Origin: Streptomyces rishiriensis
GTDB taxonomy: Bacteria > Actinomycetota > Actinomycetes > Streptomycetales > Streptomycetaceae
Direction of reading: 5' to 3'
Length of the DNA: 64,000 bases
NCBI RefSeq assembly: GCF_003112535.1
Contig: NZ_BEWA01000008.1
Coordinates: 310,001 to 374,000, forward strand
Below the pieces are notes generated by a model. That model did no database searches. It was not told the DNA's origin and saw nothing but the letters and a program-made list of their open reading frames with translations. Below are positions 23,685 through 33,234 of this stretch, one piece after another. The position numbers were made by a program, and so were the translations under genes. Within the stretch, counting starts at the first letter, position 1, and the number at the start of each line of letters is the position of its first letter.

Positions 23685-26600
23685 ATGGCAGCCACACACG
23701 AGAGCAGCGCTCTCGGCCTGCTCGACGAAGAAATCCGCGCACAACTCGGCGACACCGCCCGTTTCTCCGGCGGTCCCGCCGCCTCTTCCCGCACCCTGGT
23801 CGACGTCCTCGACGCGACGGTGCGGTCGTTCCCGGACGAGCCGGCCCTGGACGACGGCGTCGCCTCCCTCACCTACCGCGCCCTCGCCGTCGAGGTGGAG
23901 AACCTCCGGCGCCGGCTCGCCGCCGCCGGGGCCGGGCTCGGCGACCGGGTGGGCGTGCGCGTCCCCTCCGGCAGCAACGACCTCTACGTGGCGATCCTGG
24001 CCGTCCTCGCCGTGGGCGCGGCCTATGTCCCGGTGGACGCCGAGGACCCCGACGAGCGGGCCGAGCTGGTGTTCGGCGAGGCCGACGTGCGGGCCGTCAT
24101 CGGCGCCGGGCACGAGATCACCGTCCACGGCACGTCCGCGACGGCGGCCGCCGCGCGCCCCGGGCCCGAGCACGACGCCTGGATCATCTTCACCTCCGGC
24201 TCCACGGGCAAGCCCAAGGGCGTCGCCGTCAGCCACCGCAGCGCGGCCGCCTTCGTGGACGCCGAGGCCGCCCTGTTCCTCACCGAGGAGCCCATCGGGC
24301 CCGGCGACCGGGTCATGGCCGGACTGTCGGTGGCCTTCGACGCCTCGTGCGAGGAGATGTGGCTCGCCTGGCGGTACGGCGCCTGTCTGGTGCCCGTGCC
24401 CCGCTCCCAGGTCCGCAGCGGCGCCGATCTGGGGCCCTGGCTGGTGGAGCAGGAGATCACCGTGGTCTCCACGGTGCCGACGCTGGCCGCGCTGTGGGAA
24501 CCCGAGACCCTCAACGACGTCCGGCTGCTGATCTTCGGCGGCGAGGCCTGCCCGCCCGAGCTGGTGCAGCGCCTGGTGACGGAGGGGCGGGAGGTCTGGA
24601 ACACCTACGGGCCGACCGAGGCGACCGTGGTCGCCTGCGCCTCGCTGATGTCGGGCGAGGAGCCGGTCCGGATCGGGCTGCCGCTCAGGGGCTGGGAGCT
24701 GGCGGTCGTGGACGACGCCGGCGAGCCGGTGCCCCTGGGCGGCAGCGGACAGCTCGTGATCGGCGGAGTCGGGCTCGCGCGCTACCTCGACGCCGAGAAG
24801 GACGCCGAGAAGTACGCGCCGCTGGAGTCGCTGGGCTGGGAGCGGGCGTACCGCAGCGGCGACCTGGTGCGCGCGGACGCCGAGGGGCTCGTCTTCCTCG
24901 GCCGGGCCGACGAGCAGATCAAGCTCGGCGGACGGCGCATCGAGCTGGGCGAGGTGGACGCGGCGCTGCAGGCGCTGCCGGGCGTGGCGGGCGCGGCCGC
25001 GGCCGTGCGGACCGCCCGCAGCGGCAACCAGCTCCTCGTCGGGTACGTCGTCACGCAGGAGGGCTGGGACCAGGCGGCGGCCGTGGAGCGGCTGCGCGCC
25101 GAGCTGCCCGCGGCCCTGGTGCCGCTGCTGGCGCCGGTGCAGGACCTGCCGACGCGCACGTCGGGGAAGGTCGACCGCAACGCGCTGCCCTGGCCCCTGG
25201 AGGGGCTGGAGACCGCCGGCCGCGTCGAGCAGCTGTACGGCACCGAGGCCTGGCTCGCCGAGCAGTGGACGGAGGTGCTGGGCATCCCGGTCGCCTCCGC
25301 CTCCGACGACTTCTTCGCGATCGGCGGCAGCAGTCTGGGCGCGGCCCAGCTCACCACCCGGCTGCGCACCCGCTATCCCAACGCCGCGGTGCTGGACGTC
25401 TACGCGCGGCCGACGCTGCGCAAGCTGGCCCGGCGCCTGGAGGCCTCGGCCCAGGACGACGCCGGCACGCGCACGATCGCGCCCGTGCCGAAGCGGACGC
25501 AGTTCCTGCAGCTGCTGCTGCTCCTGCCCCTGTTCACCCTGCTCGGGCTGCGCTGGACGGTCGCGCTGACCGCGCTGGGCGATCTGCTGCCCGCGTACGG
25601 CTGGCTGCCGACCGCTCCGTGGTGGCTGGTGGCCGCCGGGCTCCTGCTGTTCTTCAGTCCGCCGGGGCGCCTCGCGCTCGGTGCGGGCGGGGCGCGGCTG
25701 CTGCTGCGGGGCGTGCGGCCCGGCCGGCATCCGCGGGGCGGCTCGGTCCATGTGCGGCTGTGGGCGGCTGAGCGGCTGGCCGACTTCAGCGGGGCGACCG
25801 CGCTGACGGGGGCGTGGCTGCAGCGGTACGCGCGGGCGCTGGGCGCGAAGATCGGCCCCGACGTCGACCTGCACGCGCTGCCGCCGGTCACCGGCCTGCT
25901 GAAGCTGGGCCGGGGCGCGGCCGTGGAGTCCGAGGTGGACCTGTCCGGCTACTGGCTGGACGGCGACCGGCTGGAGATCGGCACGGTGAAGGTGGGCGCG
26001 CACGCCGTCGTCGGCACGCGCAGCACGCTGTTCCCGGGCGCCCGTGTCGGCAAGCGGGCCGAGGTGGCGCCGGGCTCGGCGGTCGCCGGGCAGATCCCCA
26101 CCGGTCAGCGGTGGGCGGGGGCGCCGGCGGTCAAGCTCGGCAAGGCCAAGCGCAACTGGCCCAAGGAGCGGCCGCCGCAGAGCCGGTACTGGCGGGCCAT
26201 GTACGGCGTGTCGGGGCTCGGACTGACGCTGCTTCCCGTGCTGTCGGGCGCGGCGGCGCTGCTGGTGGCCTCGCTGTTCGTGACGCCCGGCGACGGGCTC
26301 GGAGAGGCCGTGCGGGGTGCGGCCGTCGCGCTCGTGCCCGCCACGCTGGCCTACGGGGCGGCGTACGCGCTGCTGGTGCTGGTCGCCGTCCGGCTGCTGA
26401 GCCTGGGGCTGCGCGAGGGCACGCACCCGGCGCACGGGCGGGTGGGCTGGCAGGCCTGGACGGCCACCCAGCTGATGGACCGGGCGCGCGAGACGCTGTT
26501 CCCGCTGTACGCCGGGCTGGTCACGCCGGTGTGGCTGCGGCTGCTGGGCATGCGGATCGGGCGGGGCGCCGAGGTGTCGACGGTCCTGGCCCTGCCGAGT

Positions 26601-27554
26601 CTGACGACGGTCGGCGAGGGCGCGTTCCTGGCCGACGACACGCTGACCGCACCGTACGAGCTGGGCGGCGGCTGGGTGCGCGTGGGGCGCGCGGAGATCG
26701 GGCGCAGGGCGTTCCTCGGGAACTCGGGGATGACCGCGCCGGGCAGGTCGGTGCCGGACGGCGGGCTGGTGGGTGTGCTGTCGGCGACGCCGAAGAAGGC
26801 GAAGAAGGGCACCTCGTACCTGGGGCTGCCGCCGGTGAAGCTGCCCCGGCACGCGGCGGACTCCGACGACAGCCGTACCTACGAGCCGCCCGCGCGGCTG
26901 CTGTGGGCGCGGGCGCTGGTGGAGCTGTGCAGGATCGTGCCGGTGCTGTGCTCGACCGCGCTGGGCGTGGCCACGGTGGCCGTGCTGTGCGCTCTGGGGG
27001 CGTGGGCGCCCCTGCTGGCCGGCGTGGTGCTGCTGGGCACGGGAGTCGCGGCGGCGCTCGTGTCCGTCGTCGCCAAATGGGCGCTGGTCGGCCGCCACCG
27101 CACCGGTGAGCACCCGCTGTGGAGCGGTTTCGTCTGGCGCAATGAGCTGGCGGACACGTTCGTCGAGGTGGTGGCCGTGCCGTGGCTGGCGGGTGCGGTG
27201 CCGGGGACGCCCGTGATGACGGCGTGGCTGCGCGGTCTCGGGGCGCGGATCGGCCGGGGCGTGTGGGTGGAGAGCTACTGGCTGCCCGAATCGGACCTGG
27301 TGACGCTGGAGGACGGCGCCACGGTCAACCGTGGGTGCGTGCTGCAGACTCACCTCTTCCACGACCGGATCTTGCGGACGGATACTGTGGTCCTCCGTGA
27401 GGGCGCCACGCTGGGCCCTGGCGGGATCGTGCTGCCCGGCAGCACGATCGGGGCCCGGACGACCCTGGGTCCCGCGTCGCTCGTCATGGCCGCGGAGTCC
27501 GTCCCGGACGACACCCGCTGGCTCGGCAACCCGATCGAGGCATGGCGTCCCTGA
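23685..27554 (+). CDS. Pls/PosA-family single-module membrane NRPS
   Basis: 1,289 residues with the layout of epsilon-poly-lysine synthetase. An adenylation domain has A3 FTSGSTGKPKG near residue 169, A5 NTYGPTEAT, A7 YRSGD and A10 RTSGKVDRNAL. A carrier domain (DDFFAIGGSSLGA) has Ser550 as the predicted phosphopantetheine site. Six membrane helices follow, alternating with three left-handed-beta-helix acyltransferase-like units (around residues 770, 960 and 1180-1280). There is no condensation or thioesterase domain. The family joins basic amino acids or diamines into polymers, or attaches one residue, at the membrane. FDASCEEMW in A4 puts a Glu near a pocket position, fitting a cationic substrate (inference). 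The next gene is an M1 peptidase. Confidence 0.92.
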   Translation: MAATHESSALGLLDEEIRAQLGDTARFSGGPAASSRTLVDVLDATVRSFPDEPALDDGVASLTYRALAVEVENLRRRLAAAGAGLGDRVGVRVPSGSNDLYVAILAVLAVGAAYVPVDAEDPDERAELVFGEADVRAVIGAGHEITVHGTSATAAAARPGPEHDAWIIFTSGSTGKPKGVAVSHRSAAAFVDAEAALFLTEEPIGPGDRVMAGLSVAFDASCEEMWLAWRYGACLVPVPRSQVRSGADLGPWLVEQEITVVSTVPTLAALWEPETLNDVRLLIFGGEACPPELVQRLVTEGREVWNTYGPTEATVVACASLMSGEEPVRIGLPLRGWELAVVDDAGEPVPLGGSGQLVIGGVGLARYLDAEKDAEKYAPLESLGWERAYRSGDLVRADAEGLVFLGRADEQIKLGGRRIELGEVDAALQALPGVAGAAAAVRTARSGNQLLVGYVVTQEGWDQAAAVERLRAELPAALVPLLAPVQDLPTRTSGKVDRNALPWPLEGLETAGRVEQLYGTEAWLAEQWTEVLGIPVASASDDFFAIGGSSLGAAQLTTRLRTRYPNAAVLDVYARPTLRKLARRLEASAQDDAGTRTIAPVPKRTQFLQLLLLLPLFTLLGLRWTVALTALGDLLPAYGWLPTAPWWLVAAGLLLFFSPPGRLALGAGGARLLLRGVRPGRHPRGGSVHVRLWAAERLADFSGATALTGAWLQRYARALGAKIGPDVDLHALPPVTGLLKLGRGAAVESEVDLSGYWLDGDRLEIGTVKVGAHAVVGTRSTLFPGARVGKRAEVAPGSAVAGQIPTGQRWAGAPAVKLGKAKRNWPKERPPQSRYWRAMYGVSGLGLTLLPVLSGAAALLVASLFVTPGDGLGEAVRGAAVALVPATLAYGAAYALLVLVAVRLLSLGLREGTHPAHGRVGWQAWTATQLMDRARETLFPLYAGLVTPVWLRLLGMRIGRGAEVSTVLALPSLTTVGEGAFLADDTLTAPYELGGGWVRVGRAEIGRRAFLGNSGMTAPGRSVPDGGLVGVLSATPKKAKKGTSYLGLPPVKLPRHAADSDDSRTYEPPARLLWARALVELCRIVPVLCSTALGVATVAVLCALGAWAPLLAGVVLLGTGVAAALVSVVAKWALVGRHRTGEHPLWSGFVWRNELADTFVEVVAVPWLAGAVPGTPVMTAWLRGLGARIGRGVWVESYWLPESDLVTLEDGATVNRGCVLQTHLFHDRILRTDTVVLREGATLGPGGIVLPGSTIGARTTLGPASLVMAAESVPDDTRWLGNPIEAWRP

Positions 27555-27574
27555 GGAGGGGCTACTCGGAGTCG

Positions 27575-28996
27575 GTGAGCGGTGTACCGGCGACGGGTGG
27601 TTCGAGCACAGGTCAGGGAGCGGACGGGGACGTGGCAGTTCAGCAGACGGTCGGGCCGGATCCGTATTTCCCGGCCAACGGTGACCCCCGGTACCGGGTG
27701 CACCGTTACGAGCTCACGCTGGACTACCGGCCCGGCCCCAACCGGCTGTCGGGCGCGGCGCGCATCAACGCGATCGCGGGGCGTGCGCCGCTGGCGGAGT
27801 TCCAGCTGAACCTGGCCGACTTCAAGATCGGCCGGGTGCGGGTGGACGGCCGACAGCCGCACTACACGCATCGGGGCGGCCGGCTGCGGATCCGTCCCGC
27901 CAAGCCGATCCGCGCCGGGGCGGCCTTCACGGTGGAGGTGCACTGGTCGGGCAACCCCAAGCCGGTGAACAGTCCGTGGGGCGGCATCGGCTGGGAGGAG
28001 CTGGACGACGGGGCGCTGGTGGCGAGCCAGCCCGTGGGGGCGCCGTCCTGGTACCCGTGCAACGACCGGCCCGCGGACAAGGCGTCGTATCTGATATCGG
28101 TCACGACGCCGTCCGCGTACTCGGTGGTGGCGGGCGGGCGGCTCCTCACGCGGACGGCGAAGGCCTCGACGACCACCTGGGTCTACGAGCAGTCGGCGCC
28201 GACGTCGAGCTATCTGGTGGGCCTGTCCATCGGCGAGTACCAGACCGTCCTGCTGGGCGATCCGGGGCTCGGCGGGGTGCCGCAGCACGGTCACATCCCG
28301 GCGCATCTGCTGGCGGCGTTCTCGCGGGACTTCGCGCGCCAGCCCGGGATGATGCATCTCTTCCAACAGCTCTTCGGGCCTTACCCGTTCGACGAGTACG
28401 CGGTCGTGGTGACGGAGGAGGAGCTCGACGTCCCCGTCGAGGCGCAGGGGTTGTCGCTGTTCGGCGCCAACCACGTGGACGGGGCCCGGGGTTCGGAGCG
28501 GCTGGTGGCGCACGAGCTGGCGCACCAGTGGTTCGGCAACAGCGTGTCGATCGCCGACTGGCGGCACATCTGGCTGAACGAGGGGTTCGCCAAGTACGCG
28601 GAGTGGCTGTGGTCGGAGCGTTCGGGCGGCCGCAGCGCACAGCAACTGGCCGCCGTGGCGCACCGGTCGCTGGCGGCGCAGCCGCAGGATCTGCGGCTGG
28701 CCGACCCGGGCCGCAAGTCGATGTTCGACGACCGGCTCTACGAGCGCGGCGGCCTCACCGTGCACGCGGTGCGCTGCGCGCTGGGCGACGAGGCGTTCTT
28801 CCGGATGCTGCGCGCCTGGCTGTCCCTGCACCGGGGCGGGGCGGTGACGACGTCGACGCTCACCGCGCACGTGGCCCGGTTCGCCCCGGACCCGCTGGAC
28901 GGCCTGTTGGAGGACCTGTTCGAGGCCTGGGTGTACCGGACGGCGCTGCCTCCGCTGCCGGTCCTGACGCCGCGCCGCGGCGCGGAGTCGGCGTAA
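27575..28996 (+). CDS. M1-family metallopeptidase
   Basis: 473 residues from GTG 27575. The N-terminal beta-sandwich (RYRVHRYELTLDYRPGPNRL) is followed by a gluzincin catalytic domain: VAHELAHQWFGN (zinc His, His and catalytic Glu) and NEGFAKYAEWL (third zinc ligand). The usual GAMEN exopeptidase loop is VEAQGLSLFG, which keeps the Glu. It lacks the large helical C-terminal domain of long M1 enzymes. The start is chosen for AGGAGGGG at 27554; ATG 27542 overlaps the NRPS by 13 bp and GTG 27632 is also possible. Tight linkage to the NRPS suggests it trims or degrades that product; poly-lysine producers are known to carry zinc aminopeptidases that do this. Confidence 0.9.
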   Translation: MSGVPATGGSSTGQGADGDVAVQQTVGPDPYFPANGDPRYRVHRYELTLDYRPGPNRLSGAARINAIAGRAPLAEFQLNLADFKIGRVRVDGRQPHYTHRGGRLRIRPAKPIRAGAAFTVEVHWSGNPKPVNSPWGGIGWEELDDGALVASQPVGAPSWYPCNDRPADKASYLISVTTPSAYSVVAGGRLLTRTAKASTTTWVYEQSAPTSSYLVGLSIGEYQTVLLGDPGLGGVPQHGHIPAHLLAAFSRDFARQPGMMHLFQQLFGPYPFDEYAVVVTEEELDVPVEAQGLSLFGANHVDGARGSERLVAHELAHQWFGNSVSIADWRHIWLNEGFAKYAEWLWSERSGGRSAQQLAAVAHRSLAAQPQDLRLADPGRKSMFDDRLYERGGLTVHAVRCALGDEAFFRMLRAWLSLHRGGAVTTSTLTAHVARFAPDPLDGLLEDLFEAWVYRTALPPLPVLTPRRGAESA

Positions 28997-29136
28997 CGCT
29001 CCGCCGGGACGCGGTGGCGAACCGGCCCGGCCCGGCGAGGGGTGGTCGGCGATGGGCGGTCCGGCTGCGGCGGCCGCGTTCGGGGCGTCGTGGTCCCCGC
29101 GTCCCTCCGGGGCGAGGGGGCGGGCACAATGGGGGC

Positions 29137-29568
29137 ATGGTCCGACGTACCGCCCGTCCGCGGCGGCGAGCCTCCGCCACCCCCGCCTCCGTGTCCGCCG
29201 GCTGTCCGTGCGGTCTGCCCTCGTCGTACGAGGCGTGCTGCGGGCGCTTCCACGCGGGCGGCGACGCCGTGGCCGCACCCACCGCCGAGGCGCTGATGCG
29301 TTCGCGCTACAGCGCGTTCGTGCGGGGGAACGTGCCCTATCTGCTGCGGACCTGGCATCCGCGGACGCGGCCGGAGCGGCTGGAGCTCGACCCCGGGATG
29401 CGGTGGACGGGTCTGGAGATCCTCGCCACGTCCGACGGCACCGCGTTCCACACGTCCGGCGTGGTGGAGTTCCGGGCGTCCTACCGGGGCGGGGCGCTGC
29501 ACGAGCGCAGCCGGTTCGAGCGGGTGGACGGGGCGTGGGCGTACGTGGACGGGGAGTTCCCCGAGTAG
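29137..29568 (+). CDS. YchJ family (UPF0225) protein
   Basis: A 143-residue protein. A basic Arg/Ala-rich start is followed by a SEC-C-like zinc motif (CPCGLPSSYEACCGRFH) and an NTF2-like fold (RSRYSAFVRGNVPYLLRTWH, then WTGLEIL ... VEFRASYR). It is typical of YchJ proteins, whose role is unknown. The ATG at 29137 sits in a GGGGGC context without a strong Shine-Dalgarno. It converges on the GntR gene with only 24 bp between stops. Confidence 0.9.
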   Translation: MVRRTARPRRRASATPASVSAGCPCGLPSSYEACCGRFHAGGDAVAAPTAEALMRSRYSAFVRGNVPYLLRTWHPRTRPERLELDPGMRWTGLEILATSDGTAFHTSGVVEFRASYRGGALHERSRFERVDGAWAYVDGEFPE

Positions 29569-29592
29569 CGGGTCAGGGCGCGTGCGGGCAGG

Positions 29593-30294
29593 TCAGGGCG
29601 CCAGGATGTCGAGTTCCTGGAGCGCGCCGACCGTGATCTCGCGGGTGAGCCGTTCCGCGCGCACCGGGTCGCCCTCGCGGACCGCTTCGGCGAGCTGGAC
29701 GTGCAGCGTGACGGCGGCCGGGTCGGGGTCCTCGAACATCACCTCGTGATGGGTGCGGCCGGCCAGCACCTCCGCGACGACGTCGCCGAGCCGGGCGAAC
29801 ATCTCGTTGCCGGACGCGACGAGGATCATCCGGTGGAAGGCGACGTCGTGGACCAGGTAGTCCTGCAGGCGGTGGCCGCGTGAGGTGGCCACCATGCCCA
29901 GTGCGCACCGCGTCAGCTCGGCGCACTGCTCCGCCGTGGCGTGCGTCGCCGCCAGGCCCGCCGCGACCGGCTCGACGGCCGAGCGCAGGACGGTGAGCGA
30001 GCGCAGCTGGTGCGGGCGGTCGGCGCCGGCCAGCCGCCAGCGGATGACCTGCGGGTCGTAGACGTTCCACTCGGCCCTGGGGCGCACCGTGACGCCCACG
30101 CGGCGGCGGGACTCGACGAGGTGCATGGACTCCAGCACACGGACCGCCTCGCGCATCACGGAGCGGGAGACGTCGAAGCGCTGGGCCAGTTCGTCGGTGC
30201 GCAGGACGCTGCCCGGCGGGTACTCACCCGCGGTGATCGCGGGCCCGAGGGCGTCCAGTACTCGGCCGTGCAGACCCCGGCCCGGAGTGGTCAT
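29593..30294 (-). CDS. gntR: GntR/FCD regulator of the gluconate operon
   Basis: A 233-residue FadR-subfamily regulator. Winged helix: AITAGEYPPGSVLRTDELAQ, then RFDVSRSVMREAVRVLE. The FCD domain carries metal-binding candidates in VHDVAFHRMILVASGNEM and THHEVMF. It is divergent from gntK-gntP, with about 140 bp between starts, so repression by this protein and release by gluconate or 6-phosphogluconate is the natural reading. A GTCaGAC palindrome lies 35 bp above its start. The symbol reflects position as well as family. Confidence 0.9.
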   Translation of the reverse strand: MTTPGRGLHGRVLDALGPAITAGEYPPGSVLRTDELAQRFDVSRSVMREAVRVLESMHLVESRRRVGVTVRPRAEWNVYDPQVIRWRLAGADRPHQLRSLTVLRSAVEPVAAGLAATHATAEQCAELTRCALGMVATSRGHRLQDYLVHDVAFHRMILVASGNEMFARLGDVVAEVLAGRTHHEVMFEDPDPAAVTLHVQLAEAVREGDPVRAERLTREITVGALQELDILAP

Positions 30295-30328
30295 GCACTC
30301 AGAGTACGCGGTAGATCACGAAGCTAAA

Positions 30329-30339
30329 AAGTCAGACTT
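30329..30339. promoter_or_regulatory. Candidate GntR operator in the gntR-gntK gap
   Basis: AAGTCAGACTT is a perfect 5-1-5 palindrome and contains the GTC-GAC core favoured by FadR-type GntR proteins. It lies 35 nt upstream of the leftward gntR start and 95 nt upstream of gntK. A TTGAAT at 30354-30359 could be a -35 for gntK. Confidence 0.5.
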
Positions 30340-30434
30340 ATTCATCACAGCCTCTTGAATTCGTCGTACCTAATCGGTTTCAGTGTCGTCGGCGCCCGTT
30401 GGCGTCAGGTGTCGATGAAGACAGCGAGGCGAAG

Positions 30435-30953
30435 ATGCGCACCCCCCAGGTCGTCGTGGTGATGGGCGTCGCCGGCACGGGCAAGACCACCATCGGTCCG
30501 CTGCTCGCCGCCCGGCTGGGCGTCCCGTACGCGGAGGGCGACGACTTCCATCCGCCGGCCAACATCGCCAAGATGTCGGTCGGCACCCCGCTCGACGACG
30601 ACGACCGGTGGCCGTGGCTCGACGCCATCGGCGCCTGGGCGGACGAGCGGGCCGGGCTCGGCGGGGTGGTCAGCTGCTCGGCGCTGAAGCGGGCGTACCG
30701 CGACCGGCTCCGGGCCGCGGCCCCGGGAGTCGTCTTCGTGCACCTGGCCGGCGACCGGTCCCTGATCGAGGACCGCATGGAGCACCGGCAGGGTCACTTC
30801 ATGCCGACCGCGCTGCTGGACTCCCAGTTCGCCACGCTGCAGCCGCTCCAGGCCGACGAGACGGGCGTCGCCGTCGACGTCTCCGGCAGCCCGGAGGCCA
30901 TCGCCGGCCGGGCCGTGACGGCGCTCGCCGCCCTTCCCGAGCCGGCCGCGTAA
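30435..30953 (+). CDS. gntK: Gluconokinase
   Basis: 172 residues, the standard length. It phosphorylates D-gluconate to 6-phosphogluconate with ATP. P-loop GVAGTGKTT near residues 13-21; the gluconate-binding EGDDFHPPANIAKM; VSCSALKRAYRDRLR; and GHFMPTALLDSQFATLQ, all typical. The ATG at 30435 has a modest GAGGCGAAG upstream; an in-frame TTG at 30399 is less likely. It is the first gene of the gluconate/idonate operon. Confidence 0.96.
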   Translation: MRTPQVVVVMGVAGTGKTTIGPLLAARLGVPYAEGDDFHPPANIAKMSVGTPLDDDDRWPWLDAIGAWADERAGLGGVVSCSALKRAYRDRLRAAAPGVVFVHLAGDRSLIEDRMEHRQGHFMPTALLDSQFATLQPLQADETGVAVDVSGSPEAIAGRAVTALAALPEPAA

Positions 30954-30997
30954 CCCCCTCACCCTCCCCCGTCACCGATAACCGCAAGGAAACCCCC

Positions 30998-32395
30998 GTG
31001 ACCAGACTCAGCGTCGAGATGCTGGCGGCGGACACGGTCGAGCCGATCACCTCGGCCGGCCACGCGCAGCTGGGCATCGCCGTCCTGGCAGGCATCGCCT
31101 TGATCGTCCTGCTCATCACCAAGTTCAAGCTTCACGCCTTCCTGGCCCTGACCGTCGGCTCGCTCGCGCTCGGCGCATTCGCCGGGGCGCCCCTCGACAA
31201 GACCATCGCCTCCTTCACCGCCGGGCTTGGTTCCACGGTCGCCGGGGTGGGCGTGCTGATCGCGCTGGGCGCGATCCTCGGCAAGCTGCTCGCGGACTCC
31301 GGGGGCGCCGACCAGATCGTGGACACGATCCTCGCCAAGGCCGGCGGGCGCTCGATGCCGTGGGCGATGGTGCTGATCGCCTCCGTGATCGGCCTGCCGC
31401 TGTTCTTCGAGGTCGGCGTGGTGCTGCTGATCCCGGTGGTGCTGATGGTCGCCAAGCGGGGCAACTACTCGCTCATGCGGATCGGCATCCCGGCGCTGGC
31501 CGGGCTGTCGGTGATGCACGGACTCGTCCCGCCGCACCCCGGTCCGCTGGTCGCGATCGACGCGGTCGGCGCCAACCTGGGCGTCACCCTGGCGTTCGGC
31601 GTGCTCGTCGCCGTGCCGACGGTCGTCATCGCCGGTCCGCTGTTCTCGAAGGTCGCCGCCCGCTGGGTCGACGTCCCCGCCCCCGACCGCATGACACCGC
31701 AGCGGCCCTCCGAGGAGCTGGAGAGGCGCCCCGGCTTCGGCGCCACGCTGGCCACCATCCTCCTGCCGGTCGTGCTGATGCTGTCCAAGGCACTCGTCGA
31801 CATCGTCGTGGACGACCCCGAGCACACCGTGCAGCGCGTGTTCGACGTCGTCGGCTCGCCCCTGATCGCGTTGCTCGCCGCCGTGCTCGTCGGCATCTTC
31901 ACGCTGGGCCGGCCCGCGGGGTTCAGCAAGGAGCGGATCTCGCACCTCGTGGACAAGGGGCTCGCGCCCATCGCGGGCATCCTGCTGATCGTCGGCGCCG
32001 GCGGCGGCTTCAAGCAGACGCTGATCGACTGCGGCGTGGGCCGGATGGTCCTGGAGGTCTCCAAGGACTGGTCGATACCGGCCCTGCTGCTGGCCTGGCT
32101 GATCGCGGTGGCGATCCGGCTGGCGACCGGTTCGGCGACCGTGGCGACGATCTCGGCGGCCGGCCTGGTCGCGCCGCTCGCCGCCGACATGTCGACCGCG
32201 CACACCGCCCTGCTGGTCCTGGCCATCGGCGCCGGCTCGCTGTTCTTCAGCCATGTCAACGACGCCGGCTTCTGGCTGGTCAAGGAGTACTTCGGGCTGA
32301 GCGTCGGCCAGAACATCAAGACCTGGTCGGTCATGGAGACCATCATCTCGGTGGTCGCCGGCGGCCTGGTCCTGCTGATCTCGCTCGTCGTCTAG
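30998..32395 (+). CDS. gntP: Gluconate:H+ symporter (GntP family)
   Basis: A 465-residue polytopic membrane protein with 12-14 predicted helices. GntP-family landmarks are LPLFFEVGVVLLIPVV, HGLVPPHPGPLVAID and HVNDAGFWLVKEYFGLS. It imports gluconate for GntK. The GTG start at 30998 has GCAAGGAA 6 nt upstream. It is 44 bp after gntK and 62 bp before the SDR gene, all on one strand. Confidence 0.95.
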   Translation: MTRLSVEMLAADTVEPITSAGHAQLGIAVLAGIALIVLLITKFKLHAFLALTVGSLALGAFAGAPLDKTIASFTAGLGSTVAGVGVLIALGAILGKLLADSGGADQIVDTILAKAGGRSMPWAMVLIASVIGLPLFFEVGVVLLIPVVLMVAKRGNYSLMRIGIPALAGLSVMHGLVPPHPGPLVAIDAVGANLGVTLAFGVLVAVPTVVIAGPLFSKVAARWVDVPAPDRMTPQRPSEELERRPGFGATLATILLPVVLMLSKALVDIVVDDPEHTVQRVFDVVGSPLIALLAAVLVGIFTLGRPAGFSKERISHLVDKGLAPIAGILLIVGAGGGFKQTLIDCGVGRMVLEVSKDWSIPALLLAWLIAVAIRLATGSATVATISAAGLVAPLAADMSTAHTALLVLAIGAGSLFFSHVNDAGFWLVKEYFGLSVGQNIKTWSVMETIISVVAGGLVLLISLVV

Positions 32396-32457
32396 GAGAT
32401 CGCGGGGCTTGCGGAGAAGGAATCGCGGGACTTGAGGAGAAGGAGAGGGGCACGCGG

Positions 32458-33219
32458 ATGAGTCATCCCCTGTTCGACATCGGCGGCCAAACGGCGCTGG
32501 TCACCGGCTCCAGCCGGGGCATCGGCCTCGCCCTCGCGCGGGGCCTGGCGGAGGCCGGCTGCACGGTGGTACTCAACGGCCGCGACGCCGGGCGTCTGGA
32601 GCGGGCCGCCGCCGAGCTGCCCGGCGAGCGGGTCCACACGGCCGCCTTCGACGTCACCGACGGCCCGTCCGTCGCCGCCGGGATCGCCGACGTCGAGGAA
32701 CGGGTCGGTCCGCTCGACATCCTGGTCAACAACGCGGGCGTACAACTGCGCGCCCCGCTCCTGGAGTTCGCGGACGCCGACTGGCACCGGCTGCTGGACA
32801 CCAACCTCACCAGCGCGTTCCTGGTGGGGCGGGAAGCCGCCCGCCGGATGACGGAACGCGGCCACGGGAAGATCGTCAACATCTGCTCCCTGCAGAGCGA
32901 GGTGGTGCGGCCCGGCATCGCGCCGTACGCGGCCACCAAGGGCGCGCTGAAGATGCTCACCAAGGGCATGTGCGCGGACTGGGGTCCGTACGGCGTGCAG
33001 GTCAACGGGCTCGGCCCCGGCTACATCGAGACCGAGCTGACCCGGCCCCTGGTCGAGGACGAGGAGTTCAGCGCCTGGGTGCGCCGCCGCACCCCGGCCG
33101 GGCGGTGGGGCCGCACCGAGGACCTGGTGGGCGGGGTGCTGTTCCTCGTCTCTCCCGCGGCGGACTTCGTCAGCGGTCAGGTGCTGTACGTCGACGGCGG
33201 TATGACGAGTGTGCTCTGA
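32458..33219 (+). CDS. SDR oxidoreductase, probable gluconate 5-dehydrogenase (IdnO-like)
   Basis: A 253-residue classical short-chain dehydrogenase. Cofactor motif TGSSRGIGLALA, NNAG at about residue 93, catalytic Ser in NICSLQSE, Tyr-Lys in YAATKGALK. IdnO/Gno-like features (ALVTGSSRGIG, the GMCADWGPYGVQVN region) and its position between a gluconate permease and an idonate dehydrogenase suggest reduction of 5-ketogluconate to gluconate. AAGGAGAGGGG stands upstream of ATG 32458. Confidence 0.9.
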   Translation: MSHPLFDIGGQTALVTGSSRGIGLALARGLAEAGCTVVLNGRDAGRLERAAAELPGERVHTAAFDVTDGPSVAAGIADVEERVGPLDILVNNAGVQLRAPLLEFADADWHRLLDTNLTSAFLVGREAARRMTERGHGKIVNICSLQSEVVRPGIAPYAATKGALKMLTKGMCADWGPYGVQVNGLGPGYIETELTRPLVEDEEFSAWVRRRTPAGRWGRTEDLVGGVLFLVSPAADFVSGQVLYVDGGMTSVL

Positions 33220-33234
33220 GGGGACGTGCGGCGG

